A stretch of 64,000 bases of DNA, taken from Branchiostoma floridae. Its lineage: Eukaryota; Chordata; Leptocardii; Amphioxiformes; Branchiostomatidae. Below are positions 23,429 to 38,415 of this stretch, one piece after another (position 1 is the stretch's first letter; every line of letters starts with the position of its first letter). Where the stretch lies: contig NC_049990.1 of the NCBI RefSeq assembly GCF_000003815.2, forward strand, positions 16,487,742 through 16,551,741. Direction: 5' to 3'. Made by a program: the position numbers and the translations under genes. The notes under the pieces are model-generated. The model ran no database searches. It was not told the DNA's origin and worked only from the letters and a program-made list of their open reading frames with translations.

Positions 23429-23995
23429 AGCCTGGATGCCAGACCCCAGCCCGGTTGTAAAAATATCCATCGTGTGGGGATCTGGTAAGACGACTGTAGA
23501 AATGTTGTCGAAGGCTCTCAGTAGGAGAACCTATGATTGATGACCCACACACCACGTCGCCAGCCACAACACACAACAGGTGGTTAGCAGGCTATTACAG
23601 TATCGAATCAATCACGGACTAGATTTGGCTCAATGGTGAAAAACTAACAGTAGAACTTTGTTCAAAACTATATGCTGTATGAATCTGGTTGTCATATTTA
23701 CTAAACTGAGGTCTTGAGGTAACCCAACAGGACATGGGGTGTCTTATTTACAGTTAGTCACTTCATCTGCTAGTGGTCACTGTTTTGGATTCAAAAATAC
23801 AGTTGGTGGTCGTTAACCAATCATGGCAGAGGTGTAAAATTACCTCCTGCTGATCCTGCTGCTGTTCTATTGGTGGGGATTTGGCTCACTATTTGGGCAA
23901 ACTGAGAGAAAGGCCTATCTGGGCTAACCAGGCCCCCACACGATAGATATCTTCAAGATCGGGCTGGGGTCTGGCACCCAGGCTATACGGTGCTG
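23429..23995. mobile_element. MITE-like element with gccagaccccagcccg TIRs
   Basis: Left end agcctggatgccagacccca is inverted at the right end as tggggtctggcacccaggct. Homology continues inward through atatccatcgtgtgggg. The interior (about 480 bp) has no ORF of note. Confidence 0.75.
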
Positions 23996-24029
23996 GGAAA
24001 GTGGCCTGCCCGCCCATGGCTACTTCATT

Positions 24030-24260
24030 AGCGCACGCGGGGGAATTTTTACGGGGTCGGATTTAAGACCAGGCCCCGAAGCCACAAATTTGTCCCGGTG
24101 GACTGCCGGATACTGCGAGGGTAATTCTCTGTGTTTTTACGGATATGTCACAGCGTCTATTATTCGCCGGGGCCCGGCCGGGCCCAAATATAGCCCGATA
24201 GCCGCGGGGCATCCCACGGGTTCACCTTGGGCCCTTTTTACAATTGTGACCGAAGCATAA
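24030..24260. repeat. GC-rich repeat with ggcccggccgggcc palindrome
   Basis: Contains cggggcccggccgggcccaa and cccggtggactgccggatac. Related sequence occurs at 35340-36200, in the left palindrome arm and in the spacer. It is a dispersed element downstream of ferredoxin copies. Confidence 0.55.
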
Positions 24261-24669
24261 TGGAAGGTGAACCGTCAGATATTCTTCAGGTAGAGTGGCT
24301 TAACATTACTATTTTTGCTTTAATACATGAAGTATTTCAGTTATCACCAAAACCTAAAAAATTAACACAACCCGTTTAGTTTAGTATGTATGAGTTAATT
24401 ACCGTGGCGATCAGTGCATTAAAATTTTGCATTCTTCTTAAGATCTCGGTCTACAACACCATTATAAGATATTACCCTGGGTAGTCTGATTGAAGCTAGC
24501 TTATAGCGGCCCACCCAAGATCGCCAGGCCAGCTGGACTTTGCGTTACACAGACCAGCACCCAGTAGCGTAAAGATAGCATTGCTGAGTCTATACTGGAA
24601 TAACATCTCAAACAGCTGGGGTTAATGGAGGTCCTGCTCTTCGTGGGTAGTGATGACCAGGTCACTTCA

Positions 24670-24840
<171 letters not shown>

Positions 24841-24899
24841 TTATACCTATTATCTCCAAGAAAAATTGACCCTGGTGTGTGAAATTCGCATAACATCTA

Positions 24900-25440
24900 C
24901 TATAGCCCTAAATATTTCATGGAATTATGAGGTCACCTAACTCTAGTTGCAGCAAGAGTTCGGAGGCCTCGTGCCTCCATGAAATACTCTGATTATGCAG
25001 ATTTCACATCTGCATAATTTATGCTTGCTTAAAAATATGTACACCTTTCACTAACTTACACAGGTCACATGGTGACAGCCTAATCATTTACTATATGTAC
25101 TAAGACGAAGTAGGACACATTATTTATGCAAATTAGGGACTTATTTGCATAATTAGAATCTGCTTATCTTTCTCCTGCCATAAACTACATATGTTACATG
25201 TATTTGAGTCCTATATTGGAAAACGCTGTAAATATAGATTTTCCTCATTATTTATGCAAATTAAGTCCAAATTTGCAAATTTTGCATTTCATCATATACA
25301 TCTCTGCCACAGGTACCTGCATACCAAATACCATGGAAATCCATCATTCCTATGTTCCGTTATACTCCTTGGAAGATTTTGACAAAAACGCTCCTGCAAT
25401 TCCAGAGCAAGCTGCTAGGGGGCCCGAAAATACATTCTAG
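24900..25440. mobile_element. Octamer-hairpin element in intron of copy B
   Basis: Starts atttcatggaattatgaggt with the inverted cctccatgaaata just after it. Octamer hairpins lie at about 25124 and 25250 and a tgcagattt version at about 24994. It ends with gctagggggcccgaaaatac. The same modules occur at 13365-14095 and 17023-18811. It separates ferredoxin exons 2 and 3. Confidence 0.65.
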
Positions 25441-25994
25441 TGGTGGTCGCCTTCGGTGACCTTCGGGTGCCTTCGCTCGGAAGTTGCCGATCGACGTTCG
25501 GCACCCGCTCGGGTGATCCCGAGTACATGTACTTCATTTTGAGCCACACTCGTGACATCATCCTGGCAGTATAAAAGCTTGGGAGATCCGACAACAATTC
25601 TTTTGCCTACCGCCTATGCTGTGATGAATAAAAGCAATTCTTACTTCCTCAGCTGCGTCCAAAATGAACGTGTCTTGAGCACAGTCAATCGTCTTCTCTT
25701 CACCCGCGGCCGCGGTCACGAGAGTCACCTTGTAAGTGACTCCTGGTATGCACATAAACAGATTACAATATAAGACATGCACCCTTCATGGTATTTCACA
25801 TATATTATCAAATATCATAATTTTTTTACTCTGGTTTAAAAGTTGGTCGACAATCAAGCCTCTTGTATGCGAGCTCGCTGTGTTATTTGCATGTGATGAA
25901 CAAAATGGCTGACTCATGAGGTCACAAATCATCATGGCGGCGCCCATGGACTGCATGGTAAAATAGTACTTCAGGTCTCTGCTACGAAAACCTG

Positions 25995-26110
25995 TAGTTA
26001 ATAATGATAATAATAATGATGATGATGATGATAATAATAATGTTAAAATGATAATGATGATGATGATAATAATAGTAATAATGATGATGATGGTAATAAT
26101 AAAAAAAAAA
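25995..26110. repeat. Trinucleotide (taa/tga) low-complexity tract
   Basis: A run of aat and gat trinucleotides ending in an A-run. The isoleucine/threonine-rich minus-strand ORF over it is an artefact of composition. Confidence 0.9.
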
Positions 26111-26271
26111 TTCACGTGTCTTAGTGGCAAGTGTGCAGATGGCACACTGGCAGCACCAAATTCGTAGGTGCTTGATAATAATTTCCGACAGCTACCGGAA
26201 TAGTTTGATAAGCTTGACAGAGGACAGATTCATGAAATGGACAAAATTGCCACTTGTCAACATCAACAACG

Positions 26272-26464
26272 TTCATAATCTCCAAGCAGATCCTACGCTA
26301 GCATAAGATAGCATCAAAAGCTGGCAGAGGAGTATTACTGGCTTAGGAGGGTGTCTGACTACCGGCACATGGCAAATGGACACCTCTTGGCTGACAACAC
26401 TCCTTGGCCAGTTTGGTAGTACTACTATCTTATGCTATTGTAGGATCTGCTTGGAGATTACAAT
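26272..26464. mobile_element. MITE with taatctccaagcagatcc TIRs
   Basis: Left end ataatctccaagcagatcct and right end aggatctgcttggagattac are inverted copies. The inversion continues through tagcataagatag / ctatcttatgcta. About 190 bp, no ORF. It lies just 3' of the Ubl remnant of copy B. Confidence 0.8.
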
Positions 26465-27409
26465 GTTCAGAGCGCAAAGAAAGTACTCAAAACTCTTCAT
26501 TGACGTCCAATGTCCCCATATCCGGTATCCCACAACCGAGCAGAGTAGCAGCGTCCTCTAGCGGTTTCCCGGAGTAGTACATGATCTGTTGGTCCACGGG
26601 CAGACCCTCCAGCTTGAAGACTCGCTCCTTGTCATACGATCTTGAATTTTCACATTAATCGACAACATCAAGCAACGCTTTGTGACTAGACTACGCATCC
26701 TAATACATAACCCCTCCCCGATGCTGGAGTGGGTGTCACCTTCAATCAATCAAACCACCCCCCCCCCCCAACCACCCCCAGAATGCAAAAAAAAGTGGGC
26801 GCTGGTTTTGTAAGGCAGTTGGTTAATTGCTCAGCAAAGTGTCTTAGTGATCTATGTAGAAATGTACGGGTAATGTTTCAGTGAGGCTTGTGACTGCTTG
26901 ATGTGGTAGACTGTGTTGGGTGGTCGGCCAGCCAGGTTTGACTGTATTTTCTGGAAACACTTCGATCCTAGAAGAGATCTAGACTTCTTAAGTTAAAATT
27001 GTCTTCTGGGTGGATAACTCAAAAGAATGCATGTATAATAGGACGACCTTGAAGGGCCTAAAAGAACTCAATGAGCATAATGACAAAATAACGAAAATTA
27101 CGTTTACAAAAGAATGGCATGTAACAGAACTGGTCAGATCTACCCATCACGTGATCTTCACGTGATAATGACGTAGTGATCAAGAGAGAGATACTGGTTT
27201 ATTCGACGCTGTGCCAGTCAACAAGACAGTCACAAGTTCGGAAGAGCAGCTTGGTCCAGTTTAAAAAGAACGGCGAAGCAGCTAAGAAAAGGTAACGAAT
27301 AGTAATTCATTCAAAGGGTAGTAGTAGATGGTACGAGGACCCTCGTATATTGTACAGTGTTAAGGGGGAGAAGAACTGAGTGAGCCCGTGAGGATTTGCA
27401 TCAGGTTAA

Positions 27410-27735
27410 AGCTAAGGGCACAGCCCGCCGTACGTGCAATTTATCTGTACATTTTTAGGCCACGTCCGCCACGTATTTCTGAAAACTTTCAGGCTGTACA
27501 GGGCAGGCGCGTCGCCCTTACAGGCACGTACGGGGGGAGAATCCGCAGCCCGATGGCACACAAAGTTTTGCCTGCGCGTAAAGTTCTACGGCGTGTCCGC
27601 ATGCTCTAAAATCCGTCGGATCCCCTACGAGTTCGTACGGAGGCGTTACTTACCACTTACGAATCCCAAAAGATTGCCCACGTTTTGGCACGTAGACAGC
27701 ACGTATTTGCACGTACGGCGGGTTGTCCCCTTAGC
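27410..27735 (+). mobile_element. 326 bp MITE at TTAA, copy 1
   Basis: Flanked by TTAA on both sides (27406-27409 and 27736-27739). Ends are inverted repeats: agctaagggcacagcccgcc and ggcgggttgtccccttagc, continuing through gtacgtgcaa. Paralogous units elsewhere (for example 41970-41980) read cacttaacatgatgc at this site with a single TTAA, which is the empty site. TTAA duplication is the hallmark of piggyBac-type transposition. Confidence 0.85.
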
Positions 27736-28972
27736 TTAAGTGAACGTAGCGTGACGTCGCGCGGTGGAAATCATAGTAGGGTGCTCCAGATTAGTACGAG
27801 AAACAAAAATGATCAAAAAATGTGTGAGTTAAGGTTAACTAGGAGATAATTGGTAACAAAAAGGTAACTTAATTGCCGTTTGCCGCTCTAACTTTTAAAT
27901 GTCGACTCATATGTCCCTATATGTGTGTGTCCTGTGGGGTTGGCGGGTAATTACCGTGTCATGCGGCCTTGAAAATCCTTGACTTAAATCCTTCCATCGC
28001 CCCGAATAGCTGTGGTTTGGTGAATATATGTAGGCACGAGCTTTGCACTTGCAAATCTAGTCACCGAAAATGTTAACATCGCTACGCTCAGTTGCCGGTG
28101 GAGGGCTCTCGTTGCGTTTGTGTCAGCTTGGACGTCTCGACCGATTCTAAAACTAGCTCTTACTACTACAACTCCCTATTAGATAGCGGATCAATATGGG
28201 CACAGAAAAGGACACCTCTTCTTTTTTACAGAGTCGCTGTTGAAGGTTAGACATCCAGGTTAAAAGAAACACCAAAAAGCAGTTACTCAAGCAACTGGAT
28301 ATGGTTAGTGTTACTGACGAAAACTACTGGATGCTAGTTGAAACGTCTGACCGTTTCCAAGCGTGAGGATCCTTGAGTAACTTCTTTTCGGCGTTGTTGT
28401 GTTTATTTAGAGATTTTTTAGCAGTGTCTTCACATTTTTCGGGCAGTGTGTGACAATGCTGGGGCAGCCCCAGGCAGCTACGCTTTCATGCACGCAAAAC
28501 GCGGCTTTCTCACTGTAGTGGACTCTTTCTTCTTTTGTTCAAGAATTATCATTTTCTACAGTATTACGAGCAAAACATCTCACTCAACCGGTCCGTAATC
28601 CTGCTCCAAGGACTTTGAAAAAGTTGTTGGGAGTTGGGATTGGGAAGGGTGTTATATCGTATTCTGGTAGTATTTTGCCTATTTAGCATGAGGTATTACA
28701 TATACAGATGACAAATACGGCAAACGAATGTGTTCGGATTAAGGGTATAATGACATATATATTGTGAGTGAGAAGGCAAAGGATTTGTTTTATTTGTAGG
28801 AGTTTGAGGCACTATTTTAACTTAAAAGTATTGCATGAATGCTTTTCCTAATGGTGTAATTTCTGATCACGACGTACGCCATAGCTAGACTCCGGAGATC
28901 GCGGATAAATACTCTGTCCTCGCCCTTAATTATTGCCTTAACGCCTTCAACCGCTGTAAACAGTTTAGTGGA

Positions 28973-29189
28973 TACTGTAAAAGCTTTTAAGTTCGCGGGG
29001 ATTTAATTTCGCGGTAGCGGGAAAAGAACTGTTCGCAGTGGTTTTAAGTTCGCGGTAGCACCCTGCACTGTAGGCCCTTATTTATACTTCCATAGAAAAA
29101 TTTTCGCTGTAGTTTTAAGGTCGCGGTAAATTCGCAACGCGAAAACCTTGAACATAAAACCACCGCGAATATTTCTGCATTTACAGTAT
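28973..29189. mobile_element. MITE with ctgtaaa TIRs at TA target, copy 1
   Basis: Runs from ctgtaaaagcttttaagttc to tatttctgcatttacag, with internal gttcgcggggatttaatttc and its inverted counterparts. The paralogous unit at about 31338 reads gtttagtggatatatcatat without the element, so insertion duplicated a TA. That suits a Tc1/mariner-type transposase. A second copy lies at 61984-62151. Confidence 0.8.
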
Positions 29190-29769
29190 ATCATATGTCG
29201 GTAAGATAGTTGTGGACAACATAGCTTTGCAGTTGCCGCGAAAATAGTTTGACATCTTCACATTGCTATAGCCTGTCATTGTTGGACGTCCTGACTGCCT
29301 TTGTTCCATTTTCTTACGACTAAATTTTAAAATCAGATTTCTGTACAATATGGACACAGGAAGCTTTCAAAAAGTCGCTGTTGTGGCACCATGTCAGAAT
29401 GGATTAGTCAAAAGAATAGGTCGTCCTTGAAGGGCCTGAGAGAACTCAATGAGCGTAATGACAAAATGAAGAAAATTGCGTTTACAAAAGGATGGCATGT
29501 AACAGAACCGGTTAGCTAGTGGATTTACCCGTCACGTGATGATCACGTGATAATAAAGAGAGATACCTGTTTATTCGACGTTGTGCCAGTCAACAAGACA
29601 GTCGCAAGTTCGGAAGAGCAGCTTGGTCCAGTTGAAAAATAACGACGAAGAAGCTAAGAAAAGGTAACGAATAATAATTCATTCGAAGGGGGGGGTAGGA
29701 GGGGAATATTGTACAGTGTTAGGGGGGGGCAAGAACTGAGTAAGCTTATGAGGATTTGCATCAGGTTAA

Positions 29770-30092
29770 AGCTAAGGGCACAGCCCGCCGTACGTGTAAA
29801 TCCGTGCAGACTACTTGCCAAAACTGGGCAATCTTTTGGGATGTGGAAGTGGTAAGTACCACCTCCGTACGAATCCGATGGATTTTGGCGCACGCAAACT
29901 CGCCGTAGAACTTATCGCGCAGGCAAAACTGTGTGCCATCGGGCTGCGGATTCGCCCCCCGTACGTGCCAGTACGGGCGACGCGCCTGCCTTGTAAGCTG
30001 TACAGCCTGAACGTTTTCAGAAATACGCGGCGGACGTGGCCTCCCAAAAAACGTACGGACAAATTGCACGTACGGCTGGTTGTGCCCTTAGC
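29770..30092 (-). mobile_element. TTAA MITE, copy 2, opposite internal orientation
   Basis: Occupies the same site as the 27410 element (left flank catcaggttaa in both). Its interior is the reverse complement of copy 1: cgggctgcggattcgccccc here against gggggagaatccgcagcccg there. The right TTAA has decayed to ttac. Either two independent insertions hit one site or the element inverted in place. Confidence 0.8.
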
Positions 30093-31559
30093 TTTACGTG
30101 ACGTGACGCGGTGGAAATCATAGTACTAGATTAGTACGAGAAACAAAAATGATCAAAAATGTGTGAGTTAAGGTTAACTAGGAGATAGTTGGGGACAAAA
30201 AAGGGTGACTTTATTCCCGTTTGAGCACTCTGCCTTTTAAATGTCGTTCACTGTAGATCCACTGCAGACGATTCATATATCCCTATACATGTGTGTGTCC
30301 TGTGGGGTTGGCGAATAAATACCGTGTCCTGCGGCCTTGAAAATTCTTGACTTAACGCCTTCCGTCGCTCCAAATAGCTGTGGTGTAGTGAATAGATGTA
30401 GGCAAGAGCTTTGCAGTTTCAAATCTATTCACCGAAAATGTTAACATCGCTACGTTCAGTTGCCGGTGTAGGCTTTCGTTGAGTTTGTGTCAACTTGGAG
30501 GTCCCGAACGATTCTAAAACCTTTACCACTCCAATTCCTTATTAGACAGCGGTTCAATATGGGCACAGAGAAGGACACCTCTTCTTTTATACAGAGTCGC
30601 TGTTGAAGGTTAGACATCCAGGTTAAAAGAAACACCAAAAAGCAGTTACTCAAGCAACTGCATATGGTTAGTGTCACTGACGAAAACTACTGGATGCTAG
30701 TTGAAACGTCTGACCGTTTCCAAAACCATATCCAGTTGCGTGAGGATCCTTGAGTAACTTCTTTTCGGCGTTGTTGTCTTTATTTACAGATTTTTTTAGG
30801 AGTGTCTGCATATTTTTCGGGCAGTGGGTGCCAATGTTGGTGCAGCCCCAGGCAGCTACGCTTTCATGCACGCAAAACACGGCTTTCTCACTGTAGTGGA
30901 CTCTTTCTTCTTTTGTTCAAGAATCATCATTTTCAACAGTATTACGAGCAAAACATCTCACTCAACCGGTCCGTAATCCAGTTTCAAGGACTTTGAAAAA
31001 GTTGTTGGGGGTTGGGATTGGGAAGGGTATTATATCGTATTCTGGTTGTATTTTGCCTATTTAGCATGAGATATTACATATATAGATGAGAAATACGGCA
31101 AACGATTAAGGGTATAATGACATATATATTGTGAGTGAGAAGGCAAAGGATTTGTTTTATTTGTAGGAGTTTGAGGCACTATTTTAACTTAAAAGTCTTG
31201 CATGAATGCTTTTCCTAATGGTGTAATTTCTGATCACGACGTACGCCATAGCTAGACTCCGGAGATCGCGGATTAATACTCTGTCCTGCGGTCTTCATTA
31301 TTGCCTTAACGTATTCAGTCGCTGTAAACAGTTTAGTGGATATATCATATGGCGGTAAGATAGTTGTTATGTGGACAAGATAGATTTGCAGTTGTAGCGA
31401 AAATAGTCTGACATATTCACATTGCTATAGCCGGACGTTGGTGGAAGTCTTGGCTGCCTTGTTCCATTTTTCTTACGACTTCATTTTAAAATCAGATTTC
31501 TGTTCAATATGGACACAGGAAGCTTTTAAAAAGTCGCCTTTGTCCGTGTCTGCATATGT

Positions 31560-32585
31560 CTTTGGGACGGCCCCAGGCAGCTATACTCACAGCAAGGACA
31601 TAGTTATTACGTAGTTATCTCAGTTTGGTGTGCATCTTATAATGGGGGTCTATAATTAGTAGCTCAACCGGTGGATGCCGTAGCAGCACATGCGCCTTCT
31701 TCGTAGTAGTCTAATATTCATCTACGTTGCGCAGCAGTCTCTGTAGATACTAAGTAAACAAGTCCCACAGGGTTGTATGTTTTGTCTATTTTCCTAAGGG
31801 TCCCAATTGCAAGGGTCAAGAGATTCGAAACCTGTACCTCTTACTCTCCAAGCAGAGGTTAGGTAGGCTCAGGCTGTTTTTATGACGTTGTTTTAGTCGT
31901 TTTTATCGGACTTTCTATTTTGTCATGTTTCTTGAAGTCCGCCGGCAGAGGTTAGACTCCGTCTATTTTTTTACGTTGTTTTAGTCATTTTTATCGGACG
32001 TTCTATTTTGTCATATTTCTTGAAGTCCGCCACCGACTTCTAGGGTCTGAACTAAATTCAGTCAATCTGAAACCGGGCAAAAGCGGTCGATTTGTTCAGG
32101 TGGTCGGTTAGAAGAGTATCGACTCACAACATGCCCAATGCATAGTTTATATGGTTTCCGTTGTGTTTAATGGCAAATAGCAAGCTAGCACACGCGCGTG
32201 CATTCGCCGCCATCTTTATTTTGAACATAACATTGTAATGGTAGTCAGAATCCGACGCGAGCAGAAAATCGCGCTAGTTATCATAAAAATCGATTACACC
32301 TCGTATTTAAAAATGACGCGGTCTTTATGGGCAGGGATTTGGTCCCAATTTTGGTGGTCGCGGTCGTGTTGACCAGGTGGCCGTTGTGAAGAGGCCGCTT
32401 AATGCTAACGTCAATGGGAAAAATCTTCGGGACCGAGAAAAGTCGGTCGTAATGGCCAGATGGTCGCTAAGAAGAGGTGGTCGCTTGGGCAGGTTTGACT
32501 GTAACATGCCACGCCGAAGCCAAGCCACACGGCCTTGTCATCTTTACTGCTATAAAATACACTCTTTAACCTCTGAAATGTTACA
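31560..32585. other. Flank upstream of Ubl-ferredoxin copy C
   Basis: Contains a two-unit direct repeat of about 95 bp (31850-31942 and 31945-32030; shared atttttatcgga and ttcttgaagtccgcc). Near 32290-32510 is a ggtcgcggtcgtgttgacca / aggtggtcgcttgggcaggt fragment typical of dispersed repeats. The promoter and 5' UTR exon of copy C should lie here or further upstream, but I cannot identify a TATA box or first exon. Confidence 0.5.
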
Positions 32586-32599
32586 GGGAAACCAGCATC

Positions 32600-33942
<1,343 letters not shown>

Positions 33943-34014
33943 GTCACAGCTGTCAGAAATGCAATCCTAGCATGCTGAGCTATATTACCTTACTTCACGC
34001 TACTGCCTAACGCT

Positions 34015-34204
34015 AGTTCACCTTTTTCCGCGGGGTGACCTTTATCCGTTGTCTTTAAAAACAGTACATTTAGGAATATTTAGTCTGTAGACTGTGGTTT
34101 CAAATTTGCAATATTTTCAAAATGTTCCGATTTGAAACCACCGTCCGTCGACTTCATATCCCTAAATACGCTTTTTTACAAACAACGGATAAAGGTGAAC
34201 CAGT
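34015..34204. mobile_element. MITE in 3' region of copy C
   Basis: Palindromic: ttcacctttttccgcggggt at the left, aacggataaaggtgaacc at the right, with gtggtttcaaatttgcaata and tccgatttgaaaccaccg as inner inverted parts. A related copy lies at 62226-62435. It begins about 70 bp after the stop codon of copy C and probably lies in its 3' UTR. Confidence 0.75.
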
Positions 34205-35340
34205 GTTGCATCTTGGCGATTTTAGTCTGTGTACCACGTTAGTTCACTATTATGTGTGTACTTGCATTTTAATACGCTTGCACTTATGTACCAAATATTG
34301 TATTAGCCCGAGATCTCCAGAACGCTGTTGGTAGCACTGCAATTTTATTTCGATGCGTTGGCCCTATTAGCTCACCAATACTTAAGATATGGTGTTCATT
34401 TTTGTGATGGTCATAATTGATATGATAGAACTGGTGTAAGAAAAATGTTATGTTTGTATAACCAACTCTTGCTCTGAAAATTGATGATTAGCGGATGACA
34501 TATACACTGCATTAGAACCAGGCCAATCAGGAACAAGGATTTCTTAGCACATGACTACTTCCTTAGCCAATAAGAATGTGGCGCCACCTGAAAAATACTT
34601 GTCGGTTGACCTTCTGTTTACAGCCTTCGCATTCGCTTACACTCTGTCTATCTGAAAACATGTACGATGTGGTGTCGGAGGAAATAAAATCGGTTAACAC
34701 AAATTGCGTGTGTCCTTTTGATTTCTGTTTGAATAACCCCTACTGGGAGACGAACAACATTGTATGTTCACGATACAATTCTTAAAGAAGTGAATTATGC
34801 CTAGAAATGTACCAAAATTTCCAAGCCTTTCCCACCTTGCCAAAACCCAAAACAATATTTTTGCTTAAGACTTAGTAGTTAAGTGCTTCAAAACATGTTG
34901 GACATCTCCCACTGCATACAGAAAAGAAGTCAGCCTCTTCCAAAGGTTAGAGTAGAAATATTTAATTTGATCCATATGAATATATAGAATACAACTCATT
35001 GTAACGCCCGATGTACCAGCACAAAATGACATCACCCACACCGATGTGCATGCTGCGCTACCCTAAAGCTAGATATTACAGAAATCTTTATTGACGCGAC
35101 AAAAGTACAGCGACTTTCGTAAGGTCTACATGTATAACAACTACTTACAGTACAACTTAACAGACATATATGGATATCTATAGGTATTAATAGGTCTATT
35201 GGTTCTACGGTATAAGCATTCGTGGATATATTTGCCTACTTGTACACAGTGAGGGTTATCGCCTCCCAGAATGTAGTTGAATTTATCTACCGAACAGAGA
35301 GTAGCAAATTCTTTAGAGCAAGCGGAAAGTAATGTACATG
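34205..35340. other. 3' flank of copy C, no further gene
   Basis: Contains gaggaaataaaatcggttaa (about 34678), a candidate poly(A) signal also present beside copies B and D. Further on is ctttattgacgcgac (about 35087; AATAAA on the minus strand). I see no coding exon. Confidence 0.5.
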
Positions 35341-35740
35341 AAATGTAGCCCCGGCCACAAATTCGTCCCGGGTACGTCTATTTATCGCCGTGTCCCGGGT
35401 TGGATTTAACTCTTAGTTAAACTAAATCCGGGGCCCGGCCGGGTCCAAATAATTCTATCAATAATCAACGAAACCTAAGAAAGATGAACACTACCTGTTA
35501 AGTATTTATGAGCTGCGATCAGCGCGGTAAAATAGTGCATTTCTTTTACTCATTCAAACATCCCGGTCTACAACATTTCAAGAAAATACGTATGGGCTAC
35601 AACCGTAATAAATGCACAAGTGCACACCTAGTGAATTGAATAGCCCCACTGCTTTCGCTGCTCTCAGAAGAAACCTCTGGGTGCCTAACTATTTAGGCCT
35701 ATGTCATATTTCCTACCCGGGGCCCGGCCGGGCTGTTTGT
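35341..35740. repeat. GC-rich dispersed repeat (left arm)
   Basis: Contains ggccacaaattcgtcccggg, ccggggcccggccgggtcca and a second ggggcccggccgggctg at about 35720. It is mirrored at 36855-37255. Related sequence lies at 24030-24260. Confidence 0.6.
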
Positions 35741-35956
35741 GGAAACGAAAAATTTAAGTTTATGCCAATAAATATGCACAAGACATGCTGTTGAATTATT
35801 TTTGGTCCATTTTGCGTTTTTGGTATCTTTTATATCTTACTTTTCGTTCCCCCAAACTGACTGGACGGGCAGCTTGGTTGAATTGTGACGTTAGCCTTAG
35901 TTGGACGGGGCGAGCATGGGAACCCCGGTTAAACGATTTGTGCTACTGTCCCATTT

Positions 35957-36694
<738 letters not shown>

Positions 36695-38415
36695 CTAAGG
36701 CTAACGTCACAATTCAACCAAGCTGCCCGTCCAGTCAGTTTTGGGGAACGAAAAGTAAGATATAAAAGATACCAAAAACGCAAAATGGACCAAAAATAAT
36801 TCAACAGCATGTCTTGTGCATATCTATTGGCATAAACTTTAATTTTTCGTTTCCACAAACAGCCCGGCCGGGCCCCGGAAATATGACATAGGCCTAAATA
36901 GTTAGGCACCCAGAGGTTTTTTCTGAGAGCAGCGAAAGCAGTGGGGCTATTCAATTCACTAGGTGTGCACTTGTGCATTTATTACGGTTGTAGCCCTGTA
37001 CGTATTTTCTTGAAATGTTGTAGACCGGGATGTTTGAATGAGTAAAAGAAATGCACTATTTTACCGCGCTGATCGCAGCTCATAAATACTTAACAGGTAG
37101 TGTTCATCTTTCTTAGGTTTCGTTGATAATTGATAGAATTATTTGGACCCGGCCGGGCCCCGGATTTAGTTTAACTAAGAGTTAAATTCAACCCGGGACA
37201 CGGCGATAAATAGACGTACCCGGGACGAATTTGTGGCCGGGGCTACATTTCATGTACATTACTTTCCGCTTGCTCTAAAGAATTTGCTACTCTCTGTTCG
37301 ATAGATAAATTCAACTACATTCTGGGAGGCGATAACCCTCACTGTGTACAAGTAGGCAAACATATCCACGAATGCTTATACCGTAGAAACAATAGACCTA
37401 TTCATACCTATAGATATCCATATATGTCTGTTAAGTTGTACTGTAAGTAGTTGTTATACATGTAGACCTTACGAAAGTCGCTGTACTTTTGTCGCGTCAA
37501 TAAAGATTTCTGTAATATCTAGCTTTAGGGTAGCGCAGCATGCACATCGGTGTGGGTGATGTCATTTTGTGCTGGTACATCGGGCGTTACAATGAGTTGT
37601 ATTCTATATATTCATATGGATCAAATTAAATATTTCTACTCTAACCTTTGGAAGAGGCTGACTTCTTTTCTGTATGCAGTGGGAGATGTCCAACATGTTT
37701 TGAAGCACTTAACTACTAAGTCTTAAGCAAAAATATTGTTTTGGGTTTTGGCAAGGTGGGAAAGGCTTGGAAATTTTGATACATTCCTAGGCATAATTCA
37801 CTTCTCTAAGAATTGTATCGTGAACATAAAATGTTGTTCGTCTCCCAGTAGGGGTTATTCAAAAAGAAATCAAAAGGACACACGCAAGTTGTGTTAACCG
37901 ATTTTATTTCCTCCGACACCACATCGTACATGTTTCCAGTAGTAGAGAGAGAGGGAGAGCTGTAAGCGAATACGAGAACTGTAAACGGAAGGTTAACCGA
38001 CAAGTACTCTTCAGGTGGCGCCACAGTGGCTTCTCATTGGCTAAGGAAGTAGTCATGTGCTAAAAAATGCTTGCTCCTGATTGGGTTCGAATGCAGTGTC
38101 ATCCGCCAATCATCAATTTTCAGAGCAAGAGTTGGTTATACAAACATAACATTTTTCTTACACCAGTTCTATCATATCAATTATGACCATCACAAAAATG
38201 AACACCATCTCTTAAGTATTGATGAGCTTATCGGGCCAGAGCATCGAAAAAAATTGCAGTGCTACCAACAGCGTTCTGGAGATCTCGGGCTAATACAATA
38301 TTTGGTACATAAGTGCAAGCGTATTAAAATGCAAGTACACACATAATAGTGAACTAACGTGGTCACAGACTAAAATCGCCAAAATGCAACACTGGTTCAC
38401 CTTTATCCGTTGTTT

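Larger units (their letters stand above)
26990..31560 (+). repeat. Left flank array of the repeat domain (at least two units)
   Basis: Two related units (about 27000-29220 and 29395-31550) share gatcaaaaa-tgtgtgagttaa, the aaaatgttaacatcgctac segment, agtggactctttcttcttttg and gatcacgacgtacgccatag. The same sequences occur in reverse complement from 40560 to 57560. Each unit holds a pair of cacgtg E-boxes (about 27150 and 29535) and a TTAA-flanked MITE. The ~120 bp inverted repeat aaaaagcagttactcaagca occurs at 28280 and 30635. No gene is recognised. Confidence 0.8.

Noticed and set aside
25786-26145. 119-codon isoleucine/threonine-rich ORF on the minus strand
   Set aside because: Product of the trinucleotide low-complexity tract.
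27388-30123. ORFs of 70-102 codons in the two GC-rich segments
   Set aside because: They lie inside TTAA MITEs, occur on both strands because of palindromy, and match no family.
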